Source: Aspidapion aeneum
Lineage: Eukaryota; Arthropoda; Insecta; Coleoptera; Brentidae
DNA length: 64,000 nt
Assembly: GCA_963576565.1 (NCBI GenBank)
Contig: OY755042.1
Coordinates: 744,001 to 808,000 of the forward strand
Direction: 5' to 3'
In this document: in pieces, positions 43,244 through 54,800 of the stretch
Layout of the letters: each line of letters opens with the position of its first letter
Numbering within the stretch: position 1 is the stretch's first letter
Made by a program: the position numbers and the translations under genes
The notes under the pieces: model-generated
Databases searched by the model: none
The model's input: only the letters and a program-made list of their open reading frames with translations
What the model was told of the DNA's origin: nothing

Positions 43244-46129
43244 ACCACTGTATATAGGAAACCTACACACACGGGACAGTACCTAAATTTTAAGTCTAAT
43301 CATTCTGTTGCTACAAAACAAGGAGTTATAAGAAGTTTGTATTTAAGAGCCGTAAATATTTGTAGTAATAATGAAGAATTAACCACAGATATTAACAACA
43401 TTAAAAAGGACTTACAACAGAATGGTTATTCCGAGAAATTAATAAACTCAACGATATTTAAAATTAAAAACAAACTAAATGTACCAAATTCTCAAAATAA
43501 TAATCCGTTAGGTGTTATTAACATTCCATATCCCAACTAACATTTATAGTAGCGGCTACATGTTCTAAAGGCTTTGCTACTTTCTTATAGTAGAAATGTG
43601 GTGATCCCAACCAAAATTTGTTACTTTTTAGTTCTAACTACTATTTAGTATCAGGAAATAGTAGATGTTTCGTAAAAACGACCCTCTAAACTACTTCATA
43701 GGATTGTTTCTTGATAGTCGATTCTGATAGTCTTCTCTACCACAATAGGACGTTGCTAAAGTTTTACTTTCTTTTTAGTCGTTATTTCGTAGTCGCCGTG
43801 ACTTTTATATCCTACTTAATTACCACTAGAAAGTTAAGCTTCATTGGAGTCCCAAACAAGTGTATCCGACAACTACATTATAACTTTAATTTTTACCACA
43901 AAAGTTTGTGTCATCATAGTAACATCTGATGTAACAATGTAGACAAAATAACTTTGTGGATCAACTTTAAAGCCGCAACTACTTTGACTTTTTTTAATGT
44001 CGATCTTTTAAAGTAATCTCTCCTTCCTGTTTCTACTTTGAAAACGTAGACTTTTTGAAGTCGCATCTTGGTCGCACACATTCTTAACCCTACTTTTTGT
44101 GACTCCTTTTATAATATGGGAATATTAGGAATAGTTTTGCAAATATTTTTTTAACTACCTTGAGCAGTCCATTTTTTCGAGCTCATTGCTTGACCATTTT
44201 GCAAAACAATCAAAATGCAAAATATTGATCCAAAGTATCGAGTACCGCATCCGGATTTTAAAAATTCCCTGGTCCATGCTTAATCTCCATCCTTAATCTT
44301 TTACTCTACTTGTTGCTGTTCTATTTACTGTCTTTACGGTCGTTCGTGGTTTGTGCTGTGGCACCACCCTATCGCCATCGTAACCCTCTTGTGCGGACTA
44401 AACCGAATTCATTTATCTGTGCCTCTTGTACTGACGTGTCGTGTCTCACTGTGATTCATTTTATGTGTTGTGATTTTCTTCAAATTTGTGCTGTTGTTAA
44501 AGCTTGGTTTGAAGTGAATAAACTTAAATTTGTGCTGTGTTACATTTTAAAAAACTCTTTTTATTGGCACTTCATTTATTGTTCTAATGGAATTTAATTT
44601 ATCTTGTTTTTGTTTTAAAACCTACCACAAATTCACGCTCGTACATAACCTATAAGCAGTGGTGTTGTTGTTGACAGAAACGGCAAATGACAAGTGGCGA
44701 CACCCCAATAACTTGAGGGTAGTAGTTATACTTATCGCGTGGTTCCTATCACTCTGTAGACGTTTTCTAGTGGCGAAAGCTAGTTAATAATACGTTTCTG
44801 CAACGAAGGAGTAGAAATTCGAGTGTGTTATCTAGAACTAAAAAGGAATGCCGACATAAAAGTCGTAAGTGACACGTTGCCGTAACTTAGGCTCACTTTC
44901 AAGTAACCCTTTCGACTATCAGGGAATATAGTTTGGGACGCCATGTTTTTATTTAAGAAAGAAAATTTAATATTTTTGTTGTCGTTTTATGAGCTCATAT
45001 TAAAGATCTATACTATTTTAGAAACAAATTAGTTGAAGCTTACCAAAAATGCTCTTCTTAAGCACCATTTGTTGGAGTTAACTGTCGATTATGAAAACAT
45101 AACCTCCAAAATCACAACACAAAAATTCCATCAGCTACCAGAAAACGGCTCAATTTTACGGGCGCACCGGTTTTTTGCAATATATATAATGCATGTTATA
45201 CAGAAAACTTTGCGTCGCACTCGAATTTTGATCCTCTGCTCGTAAATTCTCACACTTTTGGATAACATAGTACATATTATAACCATAACCAAACAAAAAA
45301 ACTAAGCGAGTCTGTTTACTGTTGTGTCCACCATATTGTGTTACAATTCTACCAAAAAGAAACGATTATATTATTTGCAACTACATCGCAACTTTTATGC
45401 CATTACGGAAAAAAACAGCCTCTACGACGTAGTAGATACCTGGCTACGACGTAGTAGTGTAGTGGTTACTACAGTGACTTTAAACACTTGGCCAAGTAGT
45501 TATAACCAGAAATTGGTTCCCCACTTAGGGAATTATAACGTCGCTGTATGGTATACTGAGACGTAGCGGGAGTACGTTGCGGTTACTTTTAAGAAATTCT
45601 TTCTAGTTGGGGTTTCGTCGTTACAACTTTAAATGTTTGTTGGGATGTTCAAGGGATGTCAGAAAACATAAGACGAATAGCTAAACACTATAATATAAAA
45701 ACAGTATTTTCTTCGGGAAATACGATAAGAAGTTTTGTAACTCAAACAAAACCAGACAATCCCTCAAATAATAAGGAATGTATTTACCAAATCCCGTGTG
45801 AGTGTGGTAAATCATATGTAGGTGAAACGAAACGCCCTCTTCAGGTTAGAGTAAATGAACATCTAAAAAGTACCCAATTAGGGGATATTGAAAAATCCGG
45901 TTTAGCAGATCATGCATGGTCAAATGATCACAGGATTCAGTGGTCAGAAGCTAAAGTTTTACATAAGGAGTCGCATTGGCGAAAACGAAAGTTTATTGAA
46001 GCTGCGTTTATAATGCAGAATAAAGAAGTTTTCAGTCAACCAAGCACGGACATACCAAACATATGGAAACCACTCCTTAAGGAAAACAGGCGTCTTAGGA
46101 TTAAAAAGGGGGCGGGCCGTCACACCTGA
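43244..46129 (+). pseudogene. Penelope-like element, 3' fragment with GIY-YIG domain, interrupted
   Basis: Part 1 (43244-43531) reads TTVYRKPTHTGQYLNFKSNH and continues to GVINIPY, the region after the RT of Penelope-like elements. Part 2 (45645-46129) reads VQGMSENIRRIAKHYNIKTV, then CIYQIPCECGKSYVGETKRP and VRVNEHL, a GIY-YIG endonuclease domain, ending in TGA. The two parts join in frame once the 2113-bp insertion and its AT duplication are removed. The 5' end is truncated and starts about 250 bp after the ZCCHC8 stop. Each part is free of stops, so the insertion itself is the main lesion besides the truncation. Confidence 0.88.
43532..45644. mobile_element. CCCAAC element, copy B (2113 bp)
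   Basis: Ends CCCAACTAACATTTATAGTA and TTTAAATGTTTGTTGGG, an imperfect ~19-bp inverted pair. It is inserted in the Penelope GIY-YIG region with AT on both sides (43530-43531 and 45645-45646). It is collinear with copy C at 61549 and with both halves of copy A. Frames up to 95 codons exist but are not conserved between copies; I see no transposase. Copy B lacks 25 bp near 44470 that copy C has. Confidence 0.9.
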
Positions 46130-46199
46130 CTGCACACCAAGTAGTATAAGTAGTAGCCTAAAGACTAGATTGTTTAGTTTACATTTGATAACGGTTAGA

Positions 46200-47864
46200 G
46201 GGCGATTCCATGATTACTGACGGGACAAATCGCACATATTTACAGGCATTTATATCATTTTTTCTATAGTAGAAGTAATGATTAATCAATAATTTTTGGT
46301 TTACAGGTAAACATCAATGCAGGCAATTTTTATGCAAAAAAAATTTATCTTAGCTTATGATAGTTTAAAAGATATAATTTTTTAAAGTGTGATTACTGAC
46401 GGGACAGAAATTCGGGCAGAGATTTTTTGCAAAAGTTTGGTTCTATAGTTCTCTGAAATTCAACATGTAACAAAATATTTCTAAATTATAGTCAATAACT
46501 GTACTCTAAACAAGTTTATAAAACAATAGTAATTATATTTAATTAATTGTTTAGCTTATAAAAATTGATATAATGATTACCGATGGGAGATTACTGACGG
46601 GACAATTTTTGTCAACTTTTCAAAAAATGTATTTTAAATATTTAACAACACATAACTAACTAAATACAAAAAACATATTAACTTTATCGAAAACAATTGA
46701 ATAATATTGATTTCTGTGATTGCCACGTCTTTCTAATTTCAATAGACTTGCCCTCAATGTATTTGAAATGATGTGACCTGCTTATTTCTGGAATGGCTTC
46801 TCCACTTTCCCACATTTTATTTAAAAAAGGTTTTACGTAGTTTATTTCATCTGCTTCTACCATAAAAATGAATGAAGTCGATATCTCCAAAGACGTTTGG
46901 TTCCAAATAGTATGTTGGATGCAAAAAATCATCATCAGATTTTGCAATTTTTAAATTGGGATCTATTGATGTTAAAACGCTTGGAAATAACAGCCATTTT
47001 CTTTTTTGTATGCTGCGGTAAAGATTTGTTAACTCTTTTCACAGCTTTACCTAAAGATTGAGCAGATTTAAACGGAATTTGATCCAGTGCGGTCATTTAG
47101 TTAGGTAGCTTTGCTTTGTCGTTTCATTTGCAAAATTTTTTATGCGGTAGTTTCTAACATTCTCTCTTTAAAGTTTTTCTAGGCGACGAGTGTTTACTTT
47201 TCCCATCCTAAAAGCGGACAAGGAAATTTTAGTAAACTATGTATAAAATAACCCCAAATGGTTTAGAATTATTACACAGGAATAATTAACAAGAAACTAA
47301 GGTATATGGTTATTTCTATAATTTTGATTACTGACGGGACAAATTTGAAAAAGATTTTTTAAAAAATTGTGAAGCTTATTGAGGAAAACAAAAATGGGAA
47401 ATAACAGAGTAACAGATGAGTTTACAGTTAACATTTATGTAGAAGTATGTAGTCAGGAGTGCACGCGTTATTAGAAGATTATGTATTTTTTGATTACTGA
47501 TGGGACATAAAATCCTAAATCCTAAATACTAAAATAAATTTGTGCTAACTTACCTGACAGAAAAACCACGATACGCGATATGTCACCAAAAGTGACACCA
47601 TCAATAATAAATCAATTTTGACAGCACTAGTAATTTGTTTAAATCACAGTCAACTTGTTAAAACTAGGAAATTCTGATACAAATATACACGGAGGAAAAA
47701 TAAAAGTTTTACTAATTATTTTCTTTACAAAAATAGTACCGTCAAATGGCTTTTTTAGTTTATATGGTAAAAATGGTCCTTAATTAAAAATATGTGCATA
47801 GTTTTTATTCAAAATTTTTAAGTTAATTTTTACAAGAAAATTTTTAATGTGCATGGAATCGCCC
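46200..47864. mobile_element. TIR element with TAGA target duplication and repeated internal motif
   Basis: Ends GGGCGATTCCATG and CATGGAATCGCCC, flanked by TAGA at 46196-46199 and 47865-47868. The motif GATTACTGACGGGACA occurs five times and a variant once (46212, 46391, 46575 variant, 46589, 47326, 47492), all in the same orientation. A 4-bp duplication is compatible with Chapaev- or Sola-type elements, but I cannot assign the family. A coding relic is on the minus strand. Confidence 0.8.
46684..47215 (-). pseudogene. Relic ORF of the TAGA-flanked element
   Basis: In minus-strand order, partly in different frames: MGKVNTRRLEKL (about 47215), DQIPFKSAQSLGKAVKRVNK and SLPQHTKKKMAVISKR (about 47100-46990), LTSIDPNLKIAKSDDDF and LEPNVFGDIDFIHFYG (about 46970-46860), then VEADEINYVKPFLNKM to a stop at 46684. 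The composition and the FKSAQSLGKAVKRV segment resemble proteins carried by DNA transposons in invertebrates, but I do not recognise a catalytic domain. At least two frameshifts and two stops break it. Confidence 0.5.
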
Positions 47865-47879
47865 TAGAGATACTTACTA

Positions 47880-48000
47880 ATCGAGACGTCGTGTTTTAAA
47901 ATAAATAAAGATAATGGAAGTCCGAAATTTTATTTCTACACAATCATTGTCTACGAGTCAAACAAAGCGTCTTTATGGAATGACATGCATTTACACACAG
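47880..48000. other. Short unassigned segment
   Basis: No feature recognised between the TAGA element and the palindrome. Confidence 0.4.
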
Positions 48001-49493
48001 CCTGAACAAAGTATAGGTTACATAAAAATGGTTTCAAAAACTAATTGCACATTTTGAATATGGACTCTTTCCTGACTTCAGAGCAATATTCATATAAATC
48101 CTAGCTGATCCTCTTATCGAAATTTTATCAATTTTTTGCAATTTTTCTAGTTAGTCTAGGCGTTGGCTCCTGTCACGTGTGACCTAATATGTGCGCTCAG
48201 TTTGACTGCAAGGCATTGTTAAGCACCCATAGCAGTATAAAAAAAGTTTGGTCACGTGGTCGAACTCATGGTCGTTTGGCCGCCATCTTTGAAAATGGCC
48301 GCAAATTGATAGATTTTTTTGTTTAAGCGTATCTCCCTACCCAATTATCCGATTTTAATTTTTTAAAGCTTGTTATACTCCTTTTTTAAAGGCAAATAAA
48401 TTTTATTATTACACATTTTTTAATAAATCAAGTAGTTTTTGAGATATACCACGATTATTAGTATTTCCGCTCGCAAAAAATTAAAATAATACCCATGCTC
48501 ATTTTATTGTAGCTACAATATTATTGAAATTTGTTTTTTTTGTTACATAGAAGGCTTTAAACCTTTCACAGAAGAGGCTATTGATTTTATGTCTTTAAAG
48601 TTCGATGGATGGTACCCCTAAAGAATGACTTAAAGCACCTAGCGAAAAACGTTAAGAATATTTTTTTATAGTACTTTTAATTCCGCTTCTTTTGATCATT
48701 TACACATTGTATATTTTAGCTAGGATGTTAAGTGATACATCAAAAGAAGCGAAATTAAAAGTACTATAAAAAATTAATTTTACCGTTTTTCGCTAGGTTG
48801 CATCGTTTCGCTGCAAATTCACTTTTTCTATAATATTGTGAACCGTTTCAGAAACCACCCTTTTTAAGGCAGTTTTTCGGGGTACCATCCAACACATTTT
48901 AAAAAAATCTAGTCAATATCCCCTTGTGTGAAAGGTTTAAAGCCTTCTATGTAACAAAAATAAAACAAATGTCAATAATATTGTAGCTACAATAAAATGA
49001 GCATGGGTATTATTTTAACTAGTTTGCGAGCGAAAATACTAATAATCTTGGTATATCTCAAAACTACGTAATTTATCAAAAAATATGTTATGATAAAATT
49101 TGTTTGCCTTTGAAAAAGGAGCAAAACAAGCTTTAAAAATTTAAAATCGGATGACTGGGTAGGAAGATACGCTTAAACAAAAAATCTTTTAATTTGGCGG
49201 CCATTTTCAAAGATGGCGGCCAAAAAACCATGAGTTCGACCACGTGACCAAACTTTTTTTATACTGCTATGAGTGCTTAACAAAGCCCCGCAGTCAAACT
49301 GAGCGCACACTTTAGGTCACACGTGACAGGAGCCAGCGTCTAGACTAACTAGAAAAAAAGCAAAAAATTGACAAAGAAGAGGATCAGCTAGGATTTATAT
49401 GAATATGGCTCTGAAGTCAGGAAAGAGTCCGTATTCAAAATATGCAATTAGTTTTTGGAACCAATTTTATGTTACCTATACTTCATTCAGGCA
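48001..49493. mobile_element. 1.5-kb palindrome with CCTGAA ends
   Basis: The left arm starts CCTGAACAAAGTATAGGTTA and the right arm ends with the inverse (TACCTATACTTCATTCAGG). Complementarity runs ~700 bp per arm, through CCTCTTATCG/GAAGAGG, CTCCTGTCACGTGTGACCTA and GGTCACGTGGTCGAACTCAT, to a centre near 48718. A partial copy of one arm plus centre is at 59962-60395. Non-coding. Confidence 0.85.
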
Positions 49494-49766
49494 CACTGTG
49501 TACATTTGACAAGATTTTTTAAGCTATTTATATTAACACAACCCCTTCTATAACAAGCGTGATCCTACTTTGAAATGCAACACTCTCGAAGGCTTTCCAT
49601 TATCTTCTTTTTTTTTTGTTATTGTCACTATTTGAAATTTTAGATCTGTCAGCCTTTGACAATGATGCATTCCAAATCAGGCTTGTTATAGAGGGGGGCT
49701 GTAATATTAGCTAATTTATTTGCGACTCAGACTTCTTGCGGCAAAAATATTATGCTACTATGCAGG

Positions 49767-50968
49767 CATTGGCGTAGCTAGGGGAGGGCCAGGGGGGGCC
49801 TGGCCCCCCCTGAAGTCCCTCAGGCCCCCCCCTCAGATATTTTAGGCCTCCTCTACCGACTACTAGTAAAAGAACATGACGCTGAAAATACATACTTTTT
49901 TATTATTATTCGGGAAATATTCAAATAAAATAGGTGCATTAAAATTTAAAATCATTCAGATAATGTTTACATTTCAGGAAAAACCCCTTGTCTTGCGGAA
50001 TTATGCTTTTTCTCTTTAAATTATCGGTAACTTTTCTGCACTTATGCAATTTCCCGAAAATATTTTTTAAATTTAAACATAATTATGCATATTGAATATT
50101 TCATACATATTGGCGACATCTTGTAAAATATTATAGAAGTGTAAGTTAAATTTCGCATTTAATAAAGACAGCGACCTTTGCCCCTCTGTTTCCGAAATCG
50201 GGTTGTAGATGTCGTAAGGTTATAAAAGACCTTTTTAAACTGTTTTTTTAAAATAAATATAATAATCTTTTTAGTTTTTTGGAGGTTAGCGTTTAGTGTC
50301 TTATGAAAATTTTCCGATTTTGGTGACAATTTCATAACCATTTTCATATTAAGTTTTCCCACGTCGTTAAATGGAATAAATTCGTCGAGCAATACCGGGA
50401 AATTTTTAATATAAATACTTCTACTCTAAGAGCAGAAATTACCGTTTTAAAGAATTGTATTTTTCGGTTAAATCAAACTGTTGGTCATGATTCTATCAAA
50501 CAACATATAGCAGAAAACACCTATCCAAACCTCTACCAACTTTTTAAAGTTGCGAGTATTCTTCCAATTTCAAGTGCAACTTGCGAGAGGTCTTTCTCTG
50601 CCATGAGGAGAGTTTTTAATTGGCTTAGAACAACTATGACTCAAGAGAGACACTCAGGTTTGTCATTGTTATTCATAGAAAAAGATGTTGAGGTCGACTT
50701 AGACAGTGTGGTAGACGCTTTCAGTCAGCGACGTAGAAAACTTTCTTTGTAGAATGGCTGAATTACATACTTCCTGTGTATACATATAAATAAGTTGGTA
50801 AATGTATTATTAAATTTGTTATATTAAAATATTAGAACATTTAATGCGCGTATTTTTTTTTTATTCATTGCACACTTTGCACGACTCTTTAAAACCTATG
50901 TTTGCTTTTTGTTCAAGATAGACCGGGGCCACGGCCCCCCCTGAAAAGCAAGGCTAGCTACGCCAATG
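49767..50968 (+). mobile_element. hAT element, internally deleted, clean 8-bp duplication
   Basis: Termini CATTGGCGTAGCTAG and CTAGCTACGCCAATG, flanked by TATGCAGG at 49759-49766 and 50969-50976. The 5' subterminal region is a G/C hairpin (GGGGGGCCTGGCCCCCC). At 1.2 kb it is shorter than an autonomous hAT and keeps only the end of the transposase. Confidence 0.92.
50344..50752 (+). pseudogene. hAT transposase, C-terminal dimerisation domain
   Basis: The open frame reads HVVKWNKFVEQYREIFNINT, NTYPNLYQLFKVASILPISS, ATCERSFSAMRRVFNWLRTT and ends KLSL at TAG 50750-50752. The SSATCERSFSAMRRV..WLRTTM segment is the hallmark of the hAT C-terminal dimerisation domain (ZMYM1-like group). The upstream catalytic region is missing by internal deletion, so this copy cannot transpose itself. 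The preserved frame suggests recent activity of a full-length relative. Confidence 0.9.
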
Positions 50969-50969
50969 T

Positions 50970-51317
50970 ATGCAGGTGATTTTGAATAGATCATATGATT
51001 TTATGACTACATTAGAATGCAGACCGGTATACCGGGCATCCGAGCGAAAAAAACTTAAATATTTTAAATTTTCTATAACTCACTTGTTCAACATTTCTTT
51101 TGTTTTCACCGCCGTTCTAAGCGGAAAAAAGACTATAACTTTGCACATTGAACCGACTCTCTAGCTCTAGAAATAACGAAGTTAACAATAGTGCCGATTT
51201 AAGTTTGACCTCCCTTCATAACCTAAGCGTACTCTGCCCTGGGTTAGGTTAGGAAACTAAAAAAAACTAACCTTATTTATTTAAGTAAGTTTTTTAGTAC
51301 ACTAACGTAACCAGGTC
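50970..51317. other. Unassigned sequence
   Basis: Apart from the flanking target duplications I see nothing here. Confidence 0.4.
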
Positions 51318-52381
51318 GCGTATTTACGTTTCCGTGCTCATTTCACGTCGGCGCAGTTTTGAAATAGACACGGAAAGGTTACAATATATTTGGGTTCAAA
51401 TACGTGTTGATTTTAAGAGTTTTGATCTCGAAATGAGCACGGATCTGTAAGAGAACATCGCTCATTAAACTATTACAAAAGCGTATTCAACTGTCAGGTT
51501 AAAACGCTAACATAACGAAAGCTAATCAATCAAATCTAACCGAACCGAACCAAAGCAAACTGAACCAATAATTTTTTTCAAAAAAAAAACTTTCCTGACT
51601 TCCTACTCGGGATCCTAGAGGATGTGAATCCGAACCGAAACGAACCGAATTGAACCAAACCGAACCGAACCAACAATTTAAAAAAAACTTTCCTGACTTC
51701 TTTCCCGGGATCCAAGAGGGTGTGAATAGTGTTGTAGTTTAGTTTGGTTAGGTTGGCTTTGGTTCGGTTTAGTTAGGATCGGTTCGGTTCGGATTCACAT
51801 CCTCTAGGATCCCGGGTAGGAACTCAGGAAAGTTTTTTTTTTGAAAAAAATTGTTGGTTCAGTTTGCTTTGGTTCGGTTCGGTTAGATTTGATTGATTAA
51901 CTTTCGTTAGGTTAGGTTTTTGAAACTTTCTATTTTCATGTGGTTAGAAATCCAGTGAAAATCATTTAAATCATTAAAATTTATTAATAACAGAACAACA
52001 TCTGTCGTCGTAGTTGCCGGTGTAAGACAATGAACACTGTACTTTGCAGGTATAGTTAATGGAAGAGTGTTCTTCAAACTTCAACGAATTTCAAAATCTT
52101 GAGTAATATTAGTACAAATACTTTTAAACTGCTCCATAATTTTCATATTAACAAACATATAACCTCAAAATCAAACTAATAAACAACGTGAATCCAATTT
52201 AAGTTTCAAATGTGCACTAATAAGTAAACCCCTGCGCTGCGTAATTCAATACAAATCCGTGCCTTGTTCGAGCCTCGGCGCCTTAAAATCAACACGCTTT
52301 TGTAACCAAATATGTTGCAACATTTCCGTGTCTATTTCAAAACAGCGCTGCCATGAAATCAGCACGGAAACGTAAATAAGC
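51318..52381. mobile_element. Foldback element with 9-bp duplication and AACCGAACC core
   Basis: Ends GCGTATTTACGTTTCCGTGC and GCACGGAAACGTAAATAAGC, flanked by AACCAGGTC at 51309-51317 and 52382-52390. A 9-bp duplication with long inverted arms suits a Mutator-like or Merlin-like foldback. The centre (51530-51930) is the same AACCGAACC palindrome found in 24520-25195. Non-coding. Confidence 0.8.
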
Positions 52382-52705
52382 AACCAGGTCAGCTCGGTTT
52401 TAAATTTTGTTTTTTTTTTTATTTTCGCTTTTGAATATTTTTCGTTCATTGTGTTTTCGATCTTCTGTCATGTGATCTTTTGTCATTCGTGCTTTTTTTG
52501 TTTTCAATCTTTTGCTTTTCGTGCCCTGAAGAAAAATTACTTCTTTATTTGGTGTATTGCAAACAAAAATATAATTTTTCTTTAAAACTAATTTAGCCTC
52601 CTACTCAAATTGGAGGCAAATACCCGTGACTTAAAATTGTGTGATTCTACTACCAATCGCTCTAGGGTAGTTTAAAAAAATCTTCCACAACTGGATACCA
52701 TAGGT

Positions 52706-52775
52706 TAGAGTCCCTGTATGTTGACATATTTGGATATATTAATACATCCAAATATGTCAACATACAGGGACTCTA
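52706..52775. mobile_element. 70-bp palindromic mini-MITE, 8-bp duplication
   Basis: TAGAGTCCCTGTATGTTGAC is mirrored by GTCAACATACAGGGACTCTA; only ~12 bp at the centre are unpaired. CCATAGGT flanks both ends (52698-52705 and 52776-52783). The 8-bp duplication suggests hAT mobilisation. Confidence 0.85.
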
Positions 52776-52863
52776 CCATAGGTCACTTAACTATATGTAT
52801 ATGATAAAGCTACGTTTTCCTCCACATTCGCTAGTCGATAGCTGCTGCGAAAAAGTACGACGA

Positions 52864-53072
52864 CTAAGCGCCGGTACACACGCGCGTTTTTCTGCAGCGC
52901 GGTGCCGCAGCGTTAACGCAATTGCGGTCCGTGGTGCCGGTACACATACGCGTTTTTCTGCAGCGTTACTGCGCTGCAGAAAAACGCGTGTGTGTACCGG
53001 CACCACGGACCGCAATTGCGTTACGTTGCGGCACCGCGCTGCAGAAAAACGCGCGTGTGTACCGGCGCTTAG
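52864..53072. repeat. 209-bp GC-rich near-perfect palindrome
   Basis: CTAAGCGCCGGTACACACGC is mirrored by GCGTGTGTACCGGCGCTTAG, with the inner arms (GCAGCGCGGTGCCGCA, AACGCAATTGCGGTCCGTGG) also paired to a centre near 52969. GC content is far above that of the flanks. No clear target duplication, so MITE status is likely but unproven. Confidence 0.8.
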
Positions 53073-53180
53073 AGACCTGTTTATACATATTAAGGACTAA
53101 GGAGGAGACCATTTTTTTTTATCTAACGACTAAGTACACGACGCGGCCTTTTCGCAAACCCCGATTTGTCCGTACACCAT

Positions 53181-54599
53181 CGCAGCCAACGATAAAGACC
53201 GGCCATGGCGCGTTATAAGCAAGTCGGCGGTCACGTGATCTTAGGAGTCCCAGGATTCTTATTGTATTGCTTAATATATTATATGTTTTTACACAATTTA
53301 AATAAATTAACAAAAAATGTTTGTTTTTTTATAGGCAAAAATTGAAAAAAATATTTTGCTGATATATGTGTTTATTATGGATAAAAGAACTGAATCTATA
53401 AAATAAAAAATTATACAAAATTGGCACTCTTTAGGTACATATATTAGGTACATAATATCGTTAGTAACTTCAAATCTATACAAGTCTTTCAAAATTGGAC
53501 ATATCAAACCTAAGCTTTTAGTTTTTTAATTTTTCTTTGACTGTCATCATCTTTTAGTTCTTATTCAAAGGTTTATTAGCAGACACTAAATCATTGTGCT
53601 TTTTAATAAAATTATTTTAAAAAACTTTACATGCCCTTAAACTAATTTTTTCAAGCTTTGACAATAGTTTTTCTCCACAAAAACACTCGCTAGAGTTATC
53701 TGAAGAAAAATTTTCAATATAAAACATTTCACAATAATTTATTAAAAAGAAACAAGTGATTTTGTGAATAAGTGAGATGGTTTTCACAATCAATGAACTG
53801 ATGTAGTGGTCGCCAATAATTTTTTGAAAAATTACCCAGCACAAAGTTTAATATATATTTCAATAAAGTATAAGTTAACTACCAACTCATGTTCTTTTAA
53901 AAGCTGTATCTTACTTTTTAAATATTTCACACTACCAGAGAGATTACTATCTGTTAACAATATTTTACAAATCAGTTTTTTAATATTGCGAGGGTGCGGA
54001 AGACATATTACTTTAGAATTGTAAATTGACGTGTATGCACTGGATAACTGGATAAACAAAGATGAAGCCAACATTAAAGTGTATCCTTATCTTCGATTCT
54101 CAGGTTACCTTTTCAAGAGACCTAATTGTTCAATAAGAAATGACAACTGAACACATTTTTCACTATCACTATCGAAAATGTCACTAAGGATGTCTATTAC
54201 TTGATCAATCTTATCCAAGATATTATCTTTTACCACTTCTTTCTCGTGTGTAACATATTAGGTTTCAGTTTTATAGTTGGACCGACAAGGAACAACACTA
54301 ATTACACGTTCGCGGCATTGTTTATCTTATAGGTATTTTCTTTATAATTTACTCATTAGCCATTAATTATTTTAACGCAGCCCACTACAGTCTTTTTTGT
54401 GGGCTGCGTTATTTTAATAACTTTGATAAAATTCACATAAAATTCGTGCCCGAATTAAAAAAAAATCGACGTAAACAAACATACCAAAACTGAACACACA
54501 CATGTTTTATAATGACAGCGGACCGTGAGGCGTTTTTTTTGGGACTCCTACGGTCACGTGATATTTCCGCGCCCGAGCCGGTCTTTTTCGTGGGCTACG
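53181..54599 (-). mobile_element. P-element-like DNA transposon relic, 1.4 kb
   Basis: Imperfect ends: CGCAGCCAACGATAAAGACC at the left and GGTCTTTTTCGTGGGCTACG at the right, with further pairing through GGTCACGTGAT and TAGGAGTCCC. GTACACCAT is directly repeated on both sides (53172-53180 and 54600-54608). The minus-strand coding relic resembles P-element transposase. Confidence 0.7.
53617..54090 (-). pseudogene. P-element-like transposase fragments
   Basis: The first minus-strand fragment (54074-53832) reads MLASSLFIQLSSAYTSIYNS, VICLPHPRNIKKL, SGSVKYLKSKIQLLKEHELV and VNLYFIEIYIK. This resembles the start of the RNase H-like domain of P-element/THAP9-type transposases, where LKEHE..V.L..DE.Y.K is typical; here the expected catalytic Asp appears to be replaced (FIE). 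The second fragment (53844-53617) may be C-terminal sequence, with CEMFYIENFSSDN and ECFCGEKLLSKLEK. The middle of the protein is missing. Confidence 0.55.
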
Positions 54600-54800
54600 G
54601 TACACCATATACCAAACTGATGCACGTGCCTCTTAGGATGCAAGTTTTTCTTTCTTTCTTTTTGCCTGGCACTTCTTTGTCGAGAGCAGGGATCTTTATA
54701 TACTGCGTAGCAAGTACTGCTGGAGGAAGGAATGGTGGAAGCAGGGGAGGTGGTTGGTTGTCTTAACAGTGTTTTATAGAGCAGAGAGATAGGGGGGAGT

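Noticed and set aside
52791..53218. Frames of 74-101 residues on both strands
   Set aside because: Both strands are open because the 209-bp GC palindrome lacks stop codons; the product is low-complexity (VCVPAPRTAIAL repeated in mirror).
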